The position numbers and the translations under genes are program-made. Positions 8,632 through 18,293 of a DNA stretch of 61,638 nucleotides are shown here, piece by piece. The stretch's first letter is position 1; every line of letters starts with the position of its first letter. This DNA is from Deltaproteobacteria bacterium. GTDB lineage: Bacteria; Myxococcota; B64-G9. The notes under the pieces are model-generated. The model made no database searches. It was not told the origin of the DNA and saw nothing but the letters and a program-made list of their open reading frames with translations. The stretch spans positions 1-61,638 of the forward strand of contig JAFGRB010000443.1 of the NCBI GenBank assembly GCA_016935365.1. Reading direction: 5' to 3'.

Positions 8632-9936
8632 ATGAGAACCACGCTCTTTTTCTCGATCTGGGCCCTGGGCCTCATCGCGACACCGCGGCTGGCCGATGCG
8701 GGCCAGTACGAGACGCTTCACGAGGTGCTCCGGCACTTCCAGGTCGCCTTCGTGGACCGGGCCAACACAGCCGCGCTGCTGTATGGAGCCCTCCAGGGGC
8801 TCGAGTCCGCCGCACCGGATTGCCGGATCGAGGTGCTGGCCCACCCGGCCTTGTATCGCGTTCACGCCAAAAGTGGGCAGGTGGAGATCGGCTCCGCAGC
8901 GCTGGGGGACTACAAGCAGCTCGAGGCGTCGCTCAACGCCGCTGCCGACCTGGTCTTGAAGAACGGTCTGGCCAAGGACGCCAGGACCGTCGAGCACGCC
9001 ATGATCCGTCGGCTGGTCGCCGGCTGCGGAGACCCGTGGAGCATCTTTCTGGAGGCGGACCTATACAACCGCCTGCTGGACGACGGGAGCACCCAGGTCG
9101 GCACGGCGGGCATCCTGGTCGAGCCGCATGGCGCCGATCTGCGGATTCTCGACGTGATGCCCGGCATGCAGGCCGAAAAGGCTGGCATCCGGCCTGGACA
9201 GCGGGTCGACAAGGTGGCCGGCCGGCCGGCCGATCACCTCACCGAGCTGGAGGCGCTGGCCTTGATGCGAGGGCCGCTCGGCCAGAAAGTGACGGTGGTC
9301 GTCGAGGGCAAGGCCCATGAGCTGACCTTCGCCGAGGAGCCCAAGCGGAACATCTCCGTGGATCTGATCAAGGGCGGCTACGCCAGGATTCACCTGCACA
9401 ACTTCAGGGCGGGCACAGGCGAGAGATTGGGCGGCGTCATCGGGAAGATCGGCAAGAAGCTCAAGGGGCAGCTCCGGGGCCTGGTGCTCGATCTCCGGGG
9501 CAACCCGGGCGGTCTCGTGACCGAGGGGACGGCGGTCGTGGGGCTGTTCACCTCTCCAGGGCTCGTCGTGAGCGTGATCAGCAAGAAGCACATGCGCATC
9601 GAGGAGGAGCGAAGCACGGGCTCGGGTCCCTACCGGAAGCTTCCACTCGTGATCCTGGCGGATCATCGCAGCGCGAGCGTGAGCGAGATCGTCATCATGT
9701 CGCTGCGGGACAAGGGGCGGGCCAAGCTGGTCGGGACGAAGACGCTGGGTAAGGGCACTGTCCAGGTGGTCATGGAGCTGATGGACGGCTCGGCCCTCAA
9801 GCTGTCCACCGGTCGGTACTACTCACCGAAGGGGACGCCTCTCTACGAGGGGATCGAGCCTGACTTCAGAGTGGAGTGGGACGGAAAGGGCAAGGATGTC
9901 CAGCTCGAGAGGGCGGTGAGATTGCTGCGGGGTTGA
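8632..9936 (+). CDS. S41-family C-terminal processing protease
   Basis: This 434-aa secreted or periplasmic protein has a signal peptide (residues 1-24), a helical region, a PDZ domain (about 155-225; GTAGILVEPHG ... GIRPGQRVDKVAG) and a tail-specific protease domain. The catalytic serine lies in RSASVSEIV (Ser349-Ser351) and the general-base lysine is Lys374 in LGKGTVQ, the Ser-Lys dyad of CtpA/Tsp enzymes. The ATG at 8632 is preferred because GGAGGGG ends 5 nt upstream; the alternative GTG at 8626 overlaps that ribosome site. The substrate is unknown. Confidence 0.9.
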   Translation: MRTTLFFSIWALGLIATPRLADAGQYETLHEVLRHFQVAFVDRANTAALLYGALQGLESAAPDCRIEVLAHPALYRVHAKSGQVEIGSAALGDYKQLEASLNAAADLVLKNGLAKDARTVEHAMIRRLVAGCGDPWSIFLEADLYNRLLDDGSTQVGTAGILVEPHGADLRILDVMPGMQAEKAGIRPGQRVDKVAGRPADHLTELEALALMRGPLGQKVTVVVEGKAHELTFAEEPKRNISVDLIKGGYARIHLHNFRAGTGERLGGVIGKIGKKLKGQLRGLVLDLRGNPGGLVTEGTAVVGLFTSPGLVVSVISKKHMRIEEERSTGSGPYRKLPLVILADHRSASVSEIVIMSLRDKGRAKLVGTKTLGKGTVQVVMELMDGSALKLSTGRYYSPKGTPLYEGIEPDFRVEWDGKGKDVQLERAVRLLRG

Positions 9937-9989
9937 CGGATGCATCGCGCGCTGGTTGCTTCGTACGGGTCGATGACCAGGAGGTCGAT

Positions 9990-10727
9990 ATGCGATTTCG
10001 GACCGGGTGTGTTGTGCTGGCATGGCTGTGGCTGGAAGCTGGCTTGGCTTGGGCGCTCACCCCCCAGGAGGTTCTGAGCAAGGTGGACGAGACGGAGTAC
10101 GGAGCCAAGGACTCGCTGGCGGTCGTCACCATGGAGCTGGAGGACTCGGGTGGGACGAAGTCGACCCGCAAGATGAAGATGTACCAGATGGGGACCGGCT
10201 ACAGGATGATCAAGTTCCTGGCGCCGGCGGATGTCAAGGGCATGGCCTTCCTGGACGCAGAGGAGAAGATGTACGTCTACATGCCTGCGATGCACAAGAT
10301 CCGCCGCATCGCCGGCAGCGTCAAGAACGACAGCTTTGCCGGGACGGATTTCTCCTATGACGATCTGAGCAGCGATCGCTTCTCGGACCGCTTGCAGCCG
10401 AGCAAGATGACGGAGGATGCCGAGCACTATGTCCTGGAGCTGGTGCCGAAGCCGGACATCGACAGCGAGTACGGCAAGACCAAGATGTGGGTGCGGAAGA
10501 AGGACTTCCTCTTCGACCGGCTCGAGTTCTACGACAAGCGGGGAGCGAAGTGGAAGGTCCTCGATCGCCGGGACTTCCGCCAAGTCGGCAAGTACGTCCA
10601 GAGCTTCCATCTCGACATGCACGACCTGAAGCGCAATCACTGGACGCGCAACATCGTCGAGTCGATCGAGTGCGACAAGGGTCTGGAGAAGCGATTCTTC
10701 TCCAAGAGACAGCTGAAGCGCCAGTAG
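9990..10727 (+). CDS. LolA-like outer-membrane lipoprotein-sorting protein
   Basis: This 245-aa protein has a signal peptide (about residues 1-22) and matches the COG2834 outer-membrane lipoprotein-sorting type, a LolA-like half-barrel that carries lipid or lipoprotein. Typical stretches are KMKMYQMGTGYRMIKFLAPADVKGMAFL and FAGTDFSYDDL (residues around 60-90 and 115-125). The ATG at 9990 has a perfect AGGAGGT site at 9979-9985, and the longer upstream frame lacks support. It is the first gene of a three-gene cassette with an outer-membrane barrel and an MMPL pump, a recurrent arrangement in Proteobacteria. A role as periplasmic carrier between pump and outer membrane is inference from this context. 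Confidence 0.85.
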   Translation: MRFRTGCVVLAWLWLEAGLAWALTPQEVLSKVDETEYGAKDSLAVVTMELEDSGGTKSTRKMKMYQMGTGYRMIKFLAPADVKGMAFLDAEEKMYVYMPAMHKIRRIAGSVKNDSFAGTDFSYDDLSSDRFSDRLQPSKMTEDAEHYVLELVPKPDIDSEYGKTKMWVRKKDFLFDRLEFYDKRGAKWKVLDRRDFRQVGKYVQSFHLDMHDLKRNHWTRNIVESIECDKGLEKRFFSKRQLKRQ

Positions 10728-10764
10728 GACCCGAGCTCCACCTTCACCTCTGCGAGAAGCCGCG

Positions 10765-12207
10765 ATGAAGACACCCTTGTACTGGCTGTTGGTGGTCTTG
10801 TCTGTGGTGCTGCCAGGGCCTCTTCGAGCCGGGATGGAGCTCAACGGCGCCATCGCGACCGAGAACTACCTCGGCGTCCGAGAGGGGGAGTTCTACAACT
10901 TCCGCAACGCCAACCTCGTCCAGCTGAAGCTGGGCGCCCATCCCGCCGAGGAGGTCGCGGCGTTCGCCAACCTGGAGCTGCGCAACACGAACTTCACCGG
11001 AATCCAGACGGTCGACGATCTCTGGGATCGGGGCAGCCTGGATCCGATCAGCTGGCGGATCAACGAGGCCTATGTGGACCTCTACGGCTTCCTTCTCAAC
11101 GGGGAGCTCTTCGCGCTGGATCTTCGCGCAGGCAAACAGGTGCTAGGCTGGGGGGAGGGCGATGGCTTCAACCCGAGCAATCCACTCGATCCCTTCAACC
11201 TCGAGAACCCGCTGGACTTCAAGGCGCGCATCGGCAACGTGGGCCTCAAGGCCACGCTCACCGTGGGCGAGGAGTGGTTCTCGGTCGAGGGGGTGGTCAT
11301 TCCGCGTTTCCTCCCGGCGGTCGTGCCGGTCGATCTCTTCATCGGCGACGATCTGCTGAACAATCCCCTCATGCCGTCCTTCGATCCTGCCGGCATGCTC
11401 CCCCCGGAGCTGGCGGGGTTGGATCTGCTCGTGCTGCAGCCGGGCTACGAAGCCTTGCTGACCGACACGCCGGGCGCCGAGCTCGCGAATGTCATGGGCG
11501 GTGCGAGGGTGCGCTGGGCCATCGCCGGCTTCGACTGGACGGTCAGCTACGCCCATGGCCGCCAGAGCCTGCCGGTCCCCAAGACCGTCCATGCCACCGC
11601 CGGGGTGGACGGCTGCCCGGAAGGCGCCGAGAACTGCCTGGCCGTGGCCCTGGATGAGATCCGCCTCATCTATCCCGAGATAGAGGTCCTGGGATTCGAC
11701 CTGCGCGGCGATCTCGGCGGTGTGGGCCTGTGGGGGGAGGTGGCGGTCGTCTTCCCGCGGGCTGTGGACACCGAGATCGTGACCGGCGTACCGCTGCTGG
11801 GTGAGATGCGAGCAGAGCTCGTCGCGATTGAGGAGGAGCCATTCACCAAGTGGGTCCTGGGCGCCGAGTACACCTTTCCGGGCGGCTACTATTTCAACCT
11901 GCAGTGGGTGCACGGATTCTTCGCCGAGATGACGGGCCACAAGCTCCACGATTACCTCTTCTTCATTTTCCGGAAGAGCATCCTTGCCGATCGATTGAAG
12001 TTCGAGCTCGCCCTGGGCGGCGAGCTGGATACGACGCTCGGCAGGCGATCGCTCGGCGGGCTCGGCAACCTGCTCATCACCTACAAACCCTTCGATGGCT
12101 CGGAGGTCGCTCTCGGATACGTCATGGCGAGGGGCGAGGACGGAACCACGCTCGAGATGTTCGAGAAGCTCGACCAGGTCTATCTGCGATTCCGGGCCGA
12201 TTTCTGA
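10765..12207 (+). CDS. DUF1302-like outer-membrane beta-barrel protein
   Basis: This 480-aa protein has a signal peptide (residues 1-22) and then long stretches of alternating hydrophobic residues typical of a transmembrane beta barrel. The segment LRAGKQVLGWGEGDGFNPSNP (around residues 119-140) resembles the conserved core of DUF1302-type barrels found beside RND pumps. The protein ends in a strand finishing VYLRFRADF, with a C-terminal Phe as in many barrels recognised by BamA. It lies between the LolA-like gene and the MMPL gene in the same direction. The start at 10765 has only a weak ribosome site (GAGAAG). The substrate exported is unknown. Confidence 0.75.
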   Translation: MKTPLYWLLVVLSVVLPGPLRAGMELNGAIATENYLGVREGEFYNFRNANLVQLKLGAHPAEEVAAFANLELRNTNFTGIQTVDDLWDRGSLDPISWRINEAYVDLYGFLLNGELFALDLRAGKQVLGWGEGDGFNPSNPLDPFNLENPLDFKARIGNVGLKATLTVGEEWFSVEGVVIPRFLPAVVPVDLFIGDDLLNNPLMPSFDPAGMLPPELAGLDLLVLQPGYEALLTDTPGAELANVMGGARVRWAIAGFDWTVSYAHGRQSLPVPKTVHATAGVDGCPEGAENCLAVALDEIRLIYPEIEVLGFDLRGDLGGVGLWGEVAVVFPRAVDTEIVTGVPLLGEMRAELVAIEEEPFTKWVLGAEYTFPGGYYFNLQWVHGFFAEMTGHKLHDYLFFIFRKSILADRLKFELALGGELDTTLGRRSLGGLGNLLITYKPFDGSEVALGYVMARGEDGTTLEMFEKLDQVYLRFRADF

Positions 12208-12231
12208 TCGCAAGACGCGAGGGATGACAGC

Positions 12232-15120
12232 ATGCGTAGACCCTTCATGCAGCGCCTGGCCTCCATCGTGCTCCGTGCAAGGCTGCTCATCGTCCTGGTC
12301 GTCAGCGCCCTGACCGTGCTCGGGGCGCTGTCGATCTGGAAGTGGGCTCACATCGAGAGCGACATCTCGAAGTACCTGCCTCAGGACGATCCGGTCGTGA
12401 TCCGCTTCAATCAGGCAGGGGAGCGCTTCGGGGGCGTGGCGGTGGGCATCGTGGGCCTGGAGTACGAAGACGTCTTTCACCGCGAGGCGATAGAGGAGAT
12501 CCGGACTCTGACGCGGGCGATAGCGGAGATCCAGGGCGTGTCTTGGGTGATCAGCCTCACCCAGATGGACGACGTGCAGAAGAAAGTAGTCGAAGGGGAG
12601 AAGGCCGTCATGGTCGGCCGGGTCGTCGATCCGGATGATCTGCCGGACACGCCCGAGGAGATGGATGCGCTGCGCAAGTACGTGATGGGCAAGGAGCAGC
12701 TCGTCGGTGTCATCGTCAGCCAGGACGCCCGGTTGGCCAGCATCTCTTTTCTGATCCGCAAGGAAGCCGATCGAGTGGAGGTGGCGAAGGCGGTCGAGGA
12801 CAAGGTGCGCGAGAAGGAGCGCATCGCCAAGCTCTACTTCAGCGGCTTTCCGTTCTGGATGAAGACCATGAACGAGATGATCTTGCACGACATGATCTAC
12901 TTGGTTCCGATCGTCTCCCTGGTGGTCATCCTGATCCTCTTCGCGTCTTTCCGCTCCGTTCGAGGCGTGCTCCTGCCGCTGGCCACGGTCTTGATCAGCG
13001 CGGTCTGGGCCATGGGGCTGATGGCCGCGCTGCGCATCCCCATCACGACGCTGTCCAACGTGATACCCGTGCTGCTGATCGCGCTGGGTACGGCCTACGC
13101 GATCCACATGCTGCACAAGGTGGAGGAAGGTGGACGGGGAGATTCTTCTCCTTCGAGCCTGGAGTCGGCCATGGCGGACGTCATGCTGCCGATCCTGCTC
13201 GCCGGATTGACCACCGTGGTGGGCTTTCTCTCCTTCCTGACGTCGAACCTGGTCTTCATTCGCCATACGGGCACCATCGCAGCGTTCGGGATCTTCTCCG
13301 CCATGCTCGTGGCCATGACCTTCGTGCCGGCGGTCCTGTCCTACCTTCCGCCGAGGCGAAAGGCGAGAGGGGTTTCCAGCGAGGGCGCCTTCCTCGACCG
13401 GCTCGGACCGTGGATCGCGAGGAAGCGCTCGATCGTCGTCGCGATCGCGGTCGCGACGACGGCGCTTGCCGGTGCGTTCATCCCGACGCTGGATCGGCAG
13501 TTCGACATGGTCAGGTATTTCCCCGAGGAGAGCGACGTCAGGCGCGCGGACACGATGCTGCGCGAGAAGCTGAAAGGCAACATCCCGCTGTGGATCGCGG
13601 TGGAAGGAGACATCAGGGAGCCATATGTCCTGCAGACGATGTACACGCTGGAGAAGTACCTGCGGGTCTTCGAGCACGTCCACAACGCCAAGAGCATCGC
13701 CAACCTGATCGCCGAGATGAACCAGGTGATGGTCGAGCACCGCAGCATTCCGGAGACGGCCCGAGGTGTGGGCAACCTCTGGTTGAACCTGGAAGGCAAG
13801 GACGTGCTGGCCCAGTTCGTGGACAAGGGCGAGCGGCATGCGCTCATACAGGCGGTCTGCGATACGCCCGAGACCTCGACCCTGCGCGTGATCGTCGAGG
13901 ACGTGGAGCGCTTCATCGACGCGCTGCCGAAGAGAGTCGTGCGGATCGACTTGCGCCAAGGTGGGCAGAAGGCCGACAGGGCACGGCGGGAGCGTATCGA
14001 GCGAGTCGCTCTCGACGTCTCTTTGGACATTCGCTTTCGCCTGGGATCGGAGGCTGCCGGGATCGATCGCGAGGTGGTGGCCGGCTGGATCCAGGCGGCG
14101 CTCACCGGCGAGACGGGCGCGCCGGAGAAAGCCGAGATCGCGGCAGCGGTCAAGCGCTTCATGGCATCCGACGAGGCGGACATGGAGATCGAGGACGAGG
14201 CGCTCGTGGCCTCGCTGGCCGACTCGCTGGCCGAGCTGGCCCTGTCGAGCAAGAGAGTCGAGCCGAAATCGGTCGAGGCCATCGTCCGCTCGACCCTCGC
14301 AGACCAGATTCAGGATGATCCCCAGGGTCCGGTCTATCTCGCTCGCTCGCTCGCGGTCCTGCTCACGGAGAAGAAAGGCGCCTACCGGACGAGAGCGCTG
14401 CTCGATCGAGTCCTCGAGAAGCTGCCCACCCGCGCAAAGGAGGACAGGCGACTGGTCGAGGAGCTCGACGGCGATCTCTCGGTTCTCAACCAGCCGCACG
14501 CGTATCTGACGGCCAGCGGAGACGAGGGCGAGGAGATCGTGACGCTGCACCTGGCGCAGACGGGCATGCACCACATCTCCGTCAATGTGGACAACCGGCT
14601 GGTGTACAGCCAGCTGGCCAGCCTGGGTCTGGCCGCATTCGTGGCGATGCTCCTCCTCATGATCCAGTTCCGGTCCGTACTGGCGGGCATGCTGGGCATG
14701 ATCCCGATGGTCACGACGATCGTGATCAACTTCGGCATCATGGCCATGTTCGAGATCGATCTGGATCCGGCCACCGTGCTGATCGCCTCGCTGGTGGTCG
14801 GCGTCGGGATCGACTACACGATCCATTTCCTCTCTCGCGCACGCTTGGAGATCGGGCTGCAGCAGGATTCGAAGCGGGCGCTCGACATGACTTTGAGGAC
14901 CGCCGGCAGGGCGATCCTCATCAACGCCATCACGGTCACGGGTGGTCAGCTCGTCTTCCTGGCCGCGCAGCTCAATCCGCTGCACAGCTTCGGGATCTTG
15001 CTCGCCCTGGCCATGCTGGTCAGCGCCCTGTCCTCTGTGACAGTCCTGCCCGCGATGCTTTTGCTGCTCAACCCTAGGTTTTTGAAGAGGAAAACAACAA
15101 AGGCAGCAGCCGAATACTGA
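12232..15120 (+). CDS. MMPL/RND-family exporter
   Basis: This 962-aa inner-membrane protein has the RND/MMPL architecture: TM1 (about residues 13-33), a large periplasmic domain, a bundle of five helices (about 225-375), a second start helix near 398, a second very large periplasmic domain (about 420-790) and a final helix bundle (about 790-950). The second periplasmic domain has a charged, helical insert (about 570-760). The motif GVGIDYTIHFLSRAR in the last bundle is typical of the family. These pumps use proton flow to export lipids or hydrophobic compounds. With the two upstream genes it forms an envelope export cassette. Confidence 0.88.
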   Translation: MRRPFMQRLASIVLRARLLIVLVVSALTVLGALSIWKWAHIESDISKYLPQDDPVVIRFNQAGERFGGVAVGIVGLEYEDVFHREAIEEIRTLTRAIAEIQGVSWVISLTQMDDVQKKVVEGEKAVMVGRVVDPDDLPDTPEEMDALRKYVMGKEQLVGVIVSQDARLASISFLIRKEADRVEVAKAVEDKVREKERIAKLYFSGFPFWMKTMNEMILHDMIYLVPIVSLVVILILFASFRSVRGVLLPLATVLISAVWAMGLMAALRIPITTLSNVIPVLLIALGTAYAIHMLHKVEEGGRGDSSPSSLESAMADVMLPILLAGLTTVVGFLSFLTSNLVFIRHTGTIAAFGIFSAMLVAMTFVPAVLSYLPPRRKARGVSSEGAFLDRLGPWIARKRSIVVAIAVATTALAGAFIPTLDRQFDMVRYFPEESDVRRADTMLREKLKGNIPLWIAVEGDIREPYVLQTMYTLEKYLRVFEHVHNAKSIANLIAEMNQVMVEHRSIPETARGVGNLWLNLEGKDVLAQFVDKGERHALIQAVCDTPETSTLRVIVEDVERFIDALPKRVVRIDLRQGGQKADRARRERIERVALDVSLDIRFRLGSEAAGIDREVVAGWIQAALTGETGAPEKAEIAAAVKRFMASDEADMEIEDEALVASLADSLAELALSSKRVEPKSVEAIVRSTLADQIQDDPQGPVYLARSLAVLLTEKKGAYRTRALLDRVLEKLPTRAKEDRRLVEELDGDLSVLNQPHAYLTASGDEGEEIVTLHLAQTGMHHISVNVDNRLVYSQLASLGLAAFVAMLLLMIQFRSVLAGMLGMIPMVTTIVINFGIMAMFEIDLDPATVLIASLVVGVGIDYTIHFLSRARLEIGLQQDSKRALDMTLRTAGRAILINAITVTGGQLVFLAAQLNPLHSFGILLALAMLVSALSSVTVLPAMLLLLNPRFLKRKTTKAAAEY

Positions 15121-15275
15121 ACGGATGTTCATAATCCATGTGACGGGTTGTCTCTGGGGGGGCTTTTTGCTAGGCTGTAGGTGGTGAATAGCATGTGGAG
15201 GTTTCCTTAATCATAGGTTTGGTGTATCTTTCAATTCTAGATCCGGAGCGAGTCCGGGCGTCCATGGAGGGTGCG

Positions 15276-17660
15276 ATGAGAAGACACATTTGGTTGCTGT
15301 GGCTGGGAGCCGCGTTCTTCGTGATCGGATGCGGCGCGGGTGCTCCACCCCAGACCCCTGATCACGAGGTCGTCGTCCACGACAACGTCAGGCTGCTCGA
15401 GGACGTGCCCACATTCCAGAACGTCACCGTCGAGCAGGAGCAGCTGATCTACGAGTTCGGAGGCCCGACCGACGATCTCGAGGTCGAGGTGGGCGATGTC
15501 GTGGTCGGCAACGGCTACCTGCGCCGCGTCGAATCCGTCACCCGCGACGGGAACAAGTTGAATCTGGGTACTTCGCTGACCGCGACCCTCATGGACGTCT
15601 TCCAGAAGATCAACTACCGCGAGGTCATCGGGCCGGAGGACTTCACCCGGATGCAGCAGGAGTACGAGAGCCGCTACGGCACACTCGAGCAGCCTCTGGA
15701 TCTGATCATCACCTTGCCGCTGTCCGGCATCTCGATCAACTTCGAGCTGGACGACGGGGATGGTGGCAAGACCTCCTTCAAGGTCACCTTCCTGTCGGGC
15801 AGCGAGATCCGCTTCGGACCGTCGATCATCTGGGTGCTCGACTGGGAGACCCCGCCCTGGTATCTGCTCTGGGACATCAGCCGATACAAGCTCAACGAGT
15901 TCAAGGTCGGCCTGCGCGGCCAGTTCGACGAGAGCATCGATGTCGAGTACGAGCTGAGCGGGACCGCATACGCGGAAGCGAAGACCATGTTCTTCAACTA
16001 CCAGGACAAGGGTCCTGGCGGTACGGTCACCGACAAGCTCGGGATCCTCAAGCGCGAGCCCCCCTCGTGGGCGTTCAACTTCATGATCGGACCGGTCCCG
16101 GTTCGCATGAAGATCGTCTTCAACACCGAGATCGGTGTGTCCGTCGAAGCCTCGGGCGCGATCCGGGCCACGGTCGGCGAGGACATGCACGCCTACATCG
16201 AGACCGGCGTGCGCTACACGAACGGCTGGGGCGCCTTCTTCGATTCGGGCTTCCAGGGCGGGTACCACGAGCCCACCCCGAGCGGCAACCCACCCGAGTC
16301 CTTCGAGGTCAAGTTCAAGGTCTGGCTCAAGCCCATCTTCACGCTTTCCATCTACGAGATCGGTGGTCCCTTCCTCGCCTTGGAGCTCTACCTCGAAGCC
16401 ATCCTGAAGTTCATCCCGGAGTTCTGCTTCGAGATGCAGTGGGGCGTCAAGGGAGCAGTGGGCTTGAAGACCGAGGGCTGGATCTCGGATCTCTTCAACC
16501 TGGTGGCCTCCCTGGAGCGCGAGTTCAACCTCTATGGACCCAAGAAGTTCGTCTCGACCTGCACCCAGACGGGGAACCTGGAGGGCAAGGTCGTCGTCTG
16601 GAACACGGATCCAGATGTGCCTATCGAGGGCGCCACGATCGACATCTACAAGCCTGACGGCACCAAGGTGGGTCAGACGCTGACCTCGGACGCCGAGGGC
16701 CTGTACAAGAAGGAGGGCCTGGCGGCTGGCGACTACCGGATTCACGTCTACAAGGCCGGCTACCTCCCGGCTGACGTCTCGGTCGAGGTGAAGCCCGAGC
16801 AGACCGTCTACGTGACCGAGCTGAAGGCCTTGACCGACGCCTGCGATTGCCCGGGCGTGGCCTCTGGCGATGTGGTCGATGCGACCACCAAGCAGGGGAT
16901 TCCGGGCGTGCACCTGGATTTCCGCGCCGGCGTGGACATGAAGACCGGTGACATCGTCGCCTCGACCGACACGGACGGGAGCGGGAGATACAGGATCGAG
17001 GGCCTCGATTCGGGCAACTACACCGCCCAGGCCCACAAGGACGGCTACGCCGATTCGTTCTTCAACATCGTGGTCTGCGGTACGGACGACGGAGATCCGA
17101 ACAACGACGAGATCGCGGATCAGCGCGGCACGATGGTGCCTCTGGACGGCAACTGGCACATCCGCCTGGAGTGGGGCTCGAAGCCCAATGACCTGGATCT
17201 GCATTGCCTGACACCTGACGGCCATCACATCTTCTTCCGCGATGTTTCCAAGGATGGTCACGAGGCCCACTGCAAGGGCGACAAGAGCGGCCCGCCCTGG
17301 ATCGCGCTCGACGTGGACCACACCAAGGGCTACGGACCGGAGACCTTGACGCTCACCCAGTGGCAGAGCGGCACCTACACCATCTTCGTGCACAACTACG
17401 GGCACCATAACACCCATGAGTATGAAGGCGGCACCTACGCGGACGAGAACACGCCGCTGACCAACTCGCAGGCCAAGGTACGGGTGGACCGCGCTGGCGA
17501 GGAGGTAGAGATGGTCAGCGTGCCGTCCAGCGGCGGCGGGTACTTCTGGCACGTGATGACCATCGACGGATCCGATCAGAGCATCAACGTCCAGAACACG
17601 ATCGACAGCAGCGGGCAGAACCCCCACGACTACATCGATCCCGTCACCTGCCTCGAGTAG
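15276..17660 (+). CDS. Large lipoprotein with carboxypeptidase-regulatory-like and DUF2135-like domains
   Basis: This 794-aa protein begins with a lipoprotein signal ending VIGC (Cys about residue 20). A long beta-rich region of unknown kind covers residues 30-430. Two carboxypeptidase-regulatory-like (prealbumin-like) domains follow (about 430-520 and 525-620; each with a DG-SG-Y-EGL pattern). The C-terminus (about 625-760) resembles DUF2135/YfaP, with the DLDLHCLTPDGHHIFF core that recurs in secreted proteins. The ATG at 15276 is used because GGAGGG ends 4 nt before it; an ATG at 15264 overlaps that site. The 155-nt upstream region holds no gene and only a weak possible promoter (TTGCTA 15167, TAGCAT 15189). 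The function is unknown, and it may bind surface or extracellular partners. Confidence 0.75.
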   Translation: MRRHIWLLWLGAAFFVIGCGAGAPPQTPDHEVVVHDNVRLLEDVPTFQNVTVEQEQLIYEFGGPTDDLEVEVGDVVVGNGYLRRVESVTRDGNKLNLGTSLTATLMDVFQKINYREVIGPEDFTRMQQEYESRYGTLEQPLDLIITLPLSGISINFELDDGDGGKTSFKVTFLSGSEIRFGPSIIWVLDWETPPWYLLWDISRYKLNEFKVGLRGQFDESIDVEYELSGTAYAEAKTMFFNYQDKGPGGTVTDKLGILKREPPSWAFNFMIGPVPVRMKIVFNTEIGVSVEASGAIRATVGEDMHAYIETGVRYTNGWGAFFDSGFQGGYHEPTPSGNPPESFEVKFKVWLKPIFTLSIYEIGGPFLALELYLEAILKFIPEFCFEMQWGVKGAVGLKTEGWISDLFNLVASLEREFNLYGPKKFVSTCTQTGNLEGKVVVWNTDPDVPIEGATIDIYKPDGTKVGQTLTSDAEGLYKKEGLAAGDYRIHVYKAGYLPADVSVEVKPEQTVYVTELKALTDACDCPGVASGDVVDATTKQGIPGVHLDFRAGVDMKTGDIVASTDTDGSGRYRIEGLDSGNYTAQAHKDGYADSFFNIVVCGTDDGDPNNDEIADQRGTMVPLDGNWHIRLEWGSKPNDLDLHCLTPDGHHIFFRDVSKDGHEAHCKGDKSGPPWIALDVDHTKGYGPETLTLTQWQSGTYTIFVHNYGHHNTHEYEGGTYADENTPLTNSQAKVRVDRAGEEVEMVSVPSSGGGYFWHVMTIDGSDQSINVQNTIDSSGQNPHDYIDPVTCLE

Positions 17661-17686
17661 CTGCCGGTAGAGAGAATAGGGTCGAG

Positions 17687-17710
17687 GGGCCGGGCTTTCG
17701 AGCCCGGCCC
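17687..17710 (+). terminator. Strong hairpin terminator between convergent genes
   Basis: A perfect 10-bp GC-rich stem (GGGCCGGGCT at 17687-17696, AGCCCGGCCC at 17701-17710) closes on a TTCG tetraloop. It lies between the ends of the convergent genes at 17660 and 17728 and probably serves both. The T tract after it is short (TTCGCATT), so termination strength is uncertain. Confidence 0.7.
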
Positions 17711-17727
17711 TTCGCATTGTACGCGGA

Positions 17728-18192
17728 TCACTTCTTGGGCGTCTTTTGCTTCGCGCTGAACTGCATCGGAAAGCGAGCGATGACCTTGCCGTCGACCTTG
17801 AGCACCATGCGGTAGGTTCCGGCGGCAGGGATCTCGAGATCGTCCCAGTCGATGGCCTGGCTGGCCTGGCCTGCCGAGCCGAGCGCCAGCACGCCGTCGA
17901 CTGCTCGCAACTGCTCGCCCTTCGGAGAGACGATGGCCAGGGAGAAGTCCACCTCGTCGTCGGAGAGGCTGGAGCGGATCGTGGTGCAGCTCTCGAAGTG
18001 CGGGACCTTGGCCGGGAAGCCAGGTACCTTCCAGGACTTGTACGCACGCCCGCGCGTCACGCTGCACCTGCCCTGTCCATCGAATCCGACCGCCTTGCCC
18101 ATGAGGTGCGTCTCGACCCGAAACCCGGCCGGCTCCTCCGCAAGCGCAGGGTAGCAGGCGAGTGACAAGACCGACAAGATCACAAAGCGCAT
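17728..18192 (-). CDS. Secreted protein of unknown function
   Basis: This 154-aa protein has a signal peptide (residues 1-18, ending ALA) and a beta-rich mature part of about 135 residues. It contains two cysteines (in GRCSV and ESCTT) that could pair, and a final IPAAGTYRMVLKVDGK segment typical of Ig-like beta sandwiches. The ATG at 18192 has a strong GGGAGGTG ribosome site; a longer frame reaching 18240 has none. It is transcribed divergently from the gene at 18294 and converges on the previous one. I do not recognise a family. Confidence 0.7.
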   Translation of the reverse strand: MRFVILSVLSLACYPALAEEPAGFRVETHLMGKAVGFDGQGRCSVTRGRAYKSWKVPGFPAKVPHFESCTTIRSSLSDDEVDFSLAIVSPKGEQLRAVDGVLALGSAGQASQAIDWDDLEIPAAGTYRMVLKVDGKVIARFPMQFSAKQKTPKK

Positions 18193-18234
18193 CGAACACC
18201 TCCCGCCCGATCTTGTTGCACAGATGTTCTGCTG

Positions 18235-18261
18235 TTGCAAGAAGCTGCAAGGGGGTATACT
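18235..18261 (+). promoter_or_regulatory. Possible promoter for the gene at 18294
   Basis: TATACT at 18256-18261 is a good -10 box. TTGCAA at 18235-18240 could be the -35, but the spacing is only 15 bp. The intergenic strip is 101 nt and must also hold the promoter of the divergent gene at 18192. Confidence 0.35.
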
Positions 18262-18293
18262 GCCCCAAACGGGAATACGACAGGAGGAAGAGC

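Noticed and set aside
11143-15132. A 1329-codon open frame on the minus strand
   Set aside because: It lies opposite the DUF1302-like and MMPL genes, has a Gln/His/Arg/Asp-rich composition typical of antisense frames in high-GC DNA, and no recognisable domain.
15237-18047. A 936-codon open frame on the minus strand
   Set aside because: It is antisense to the large lipoprotein gene and lacks a ribosome site or domain.
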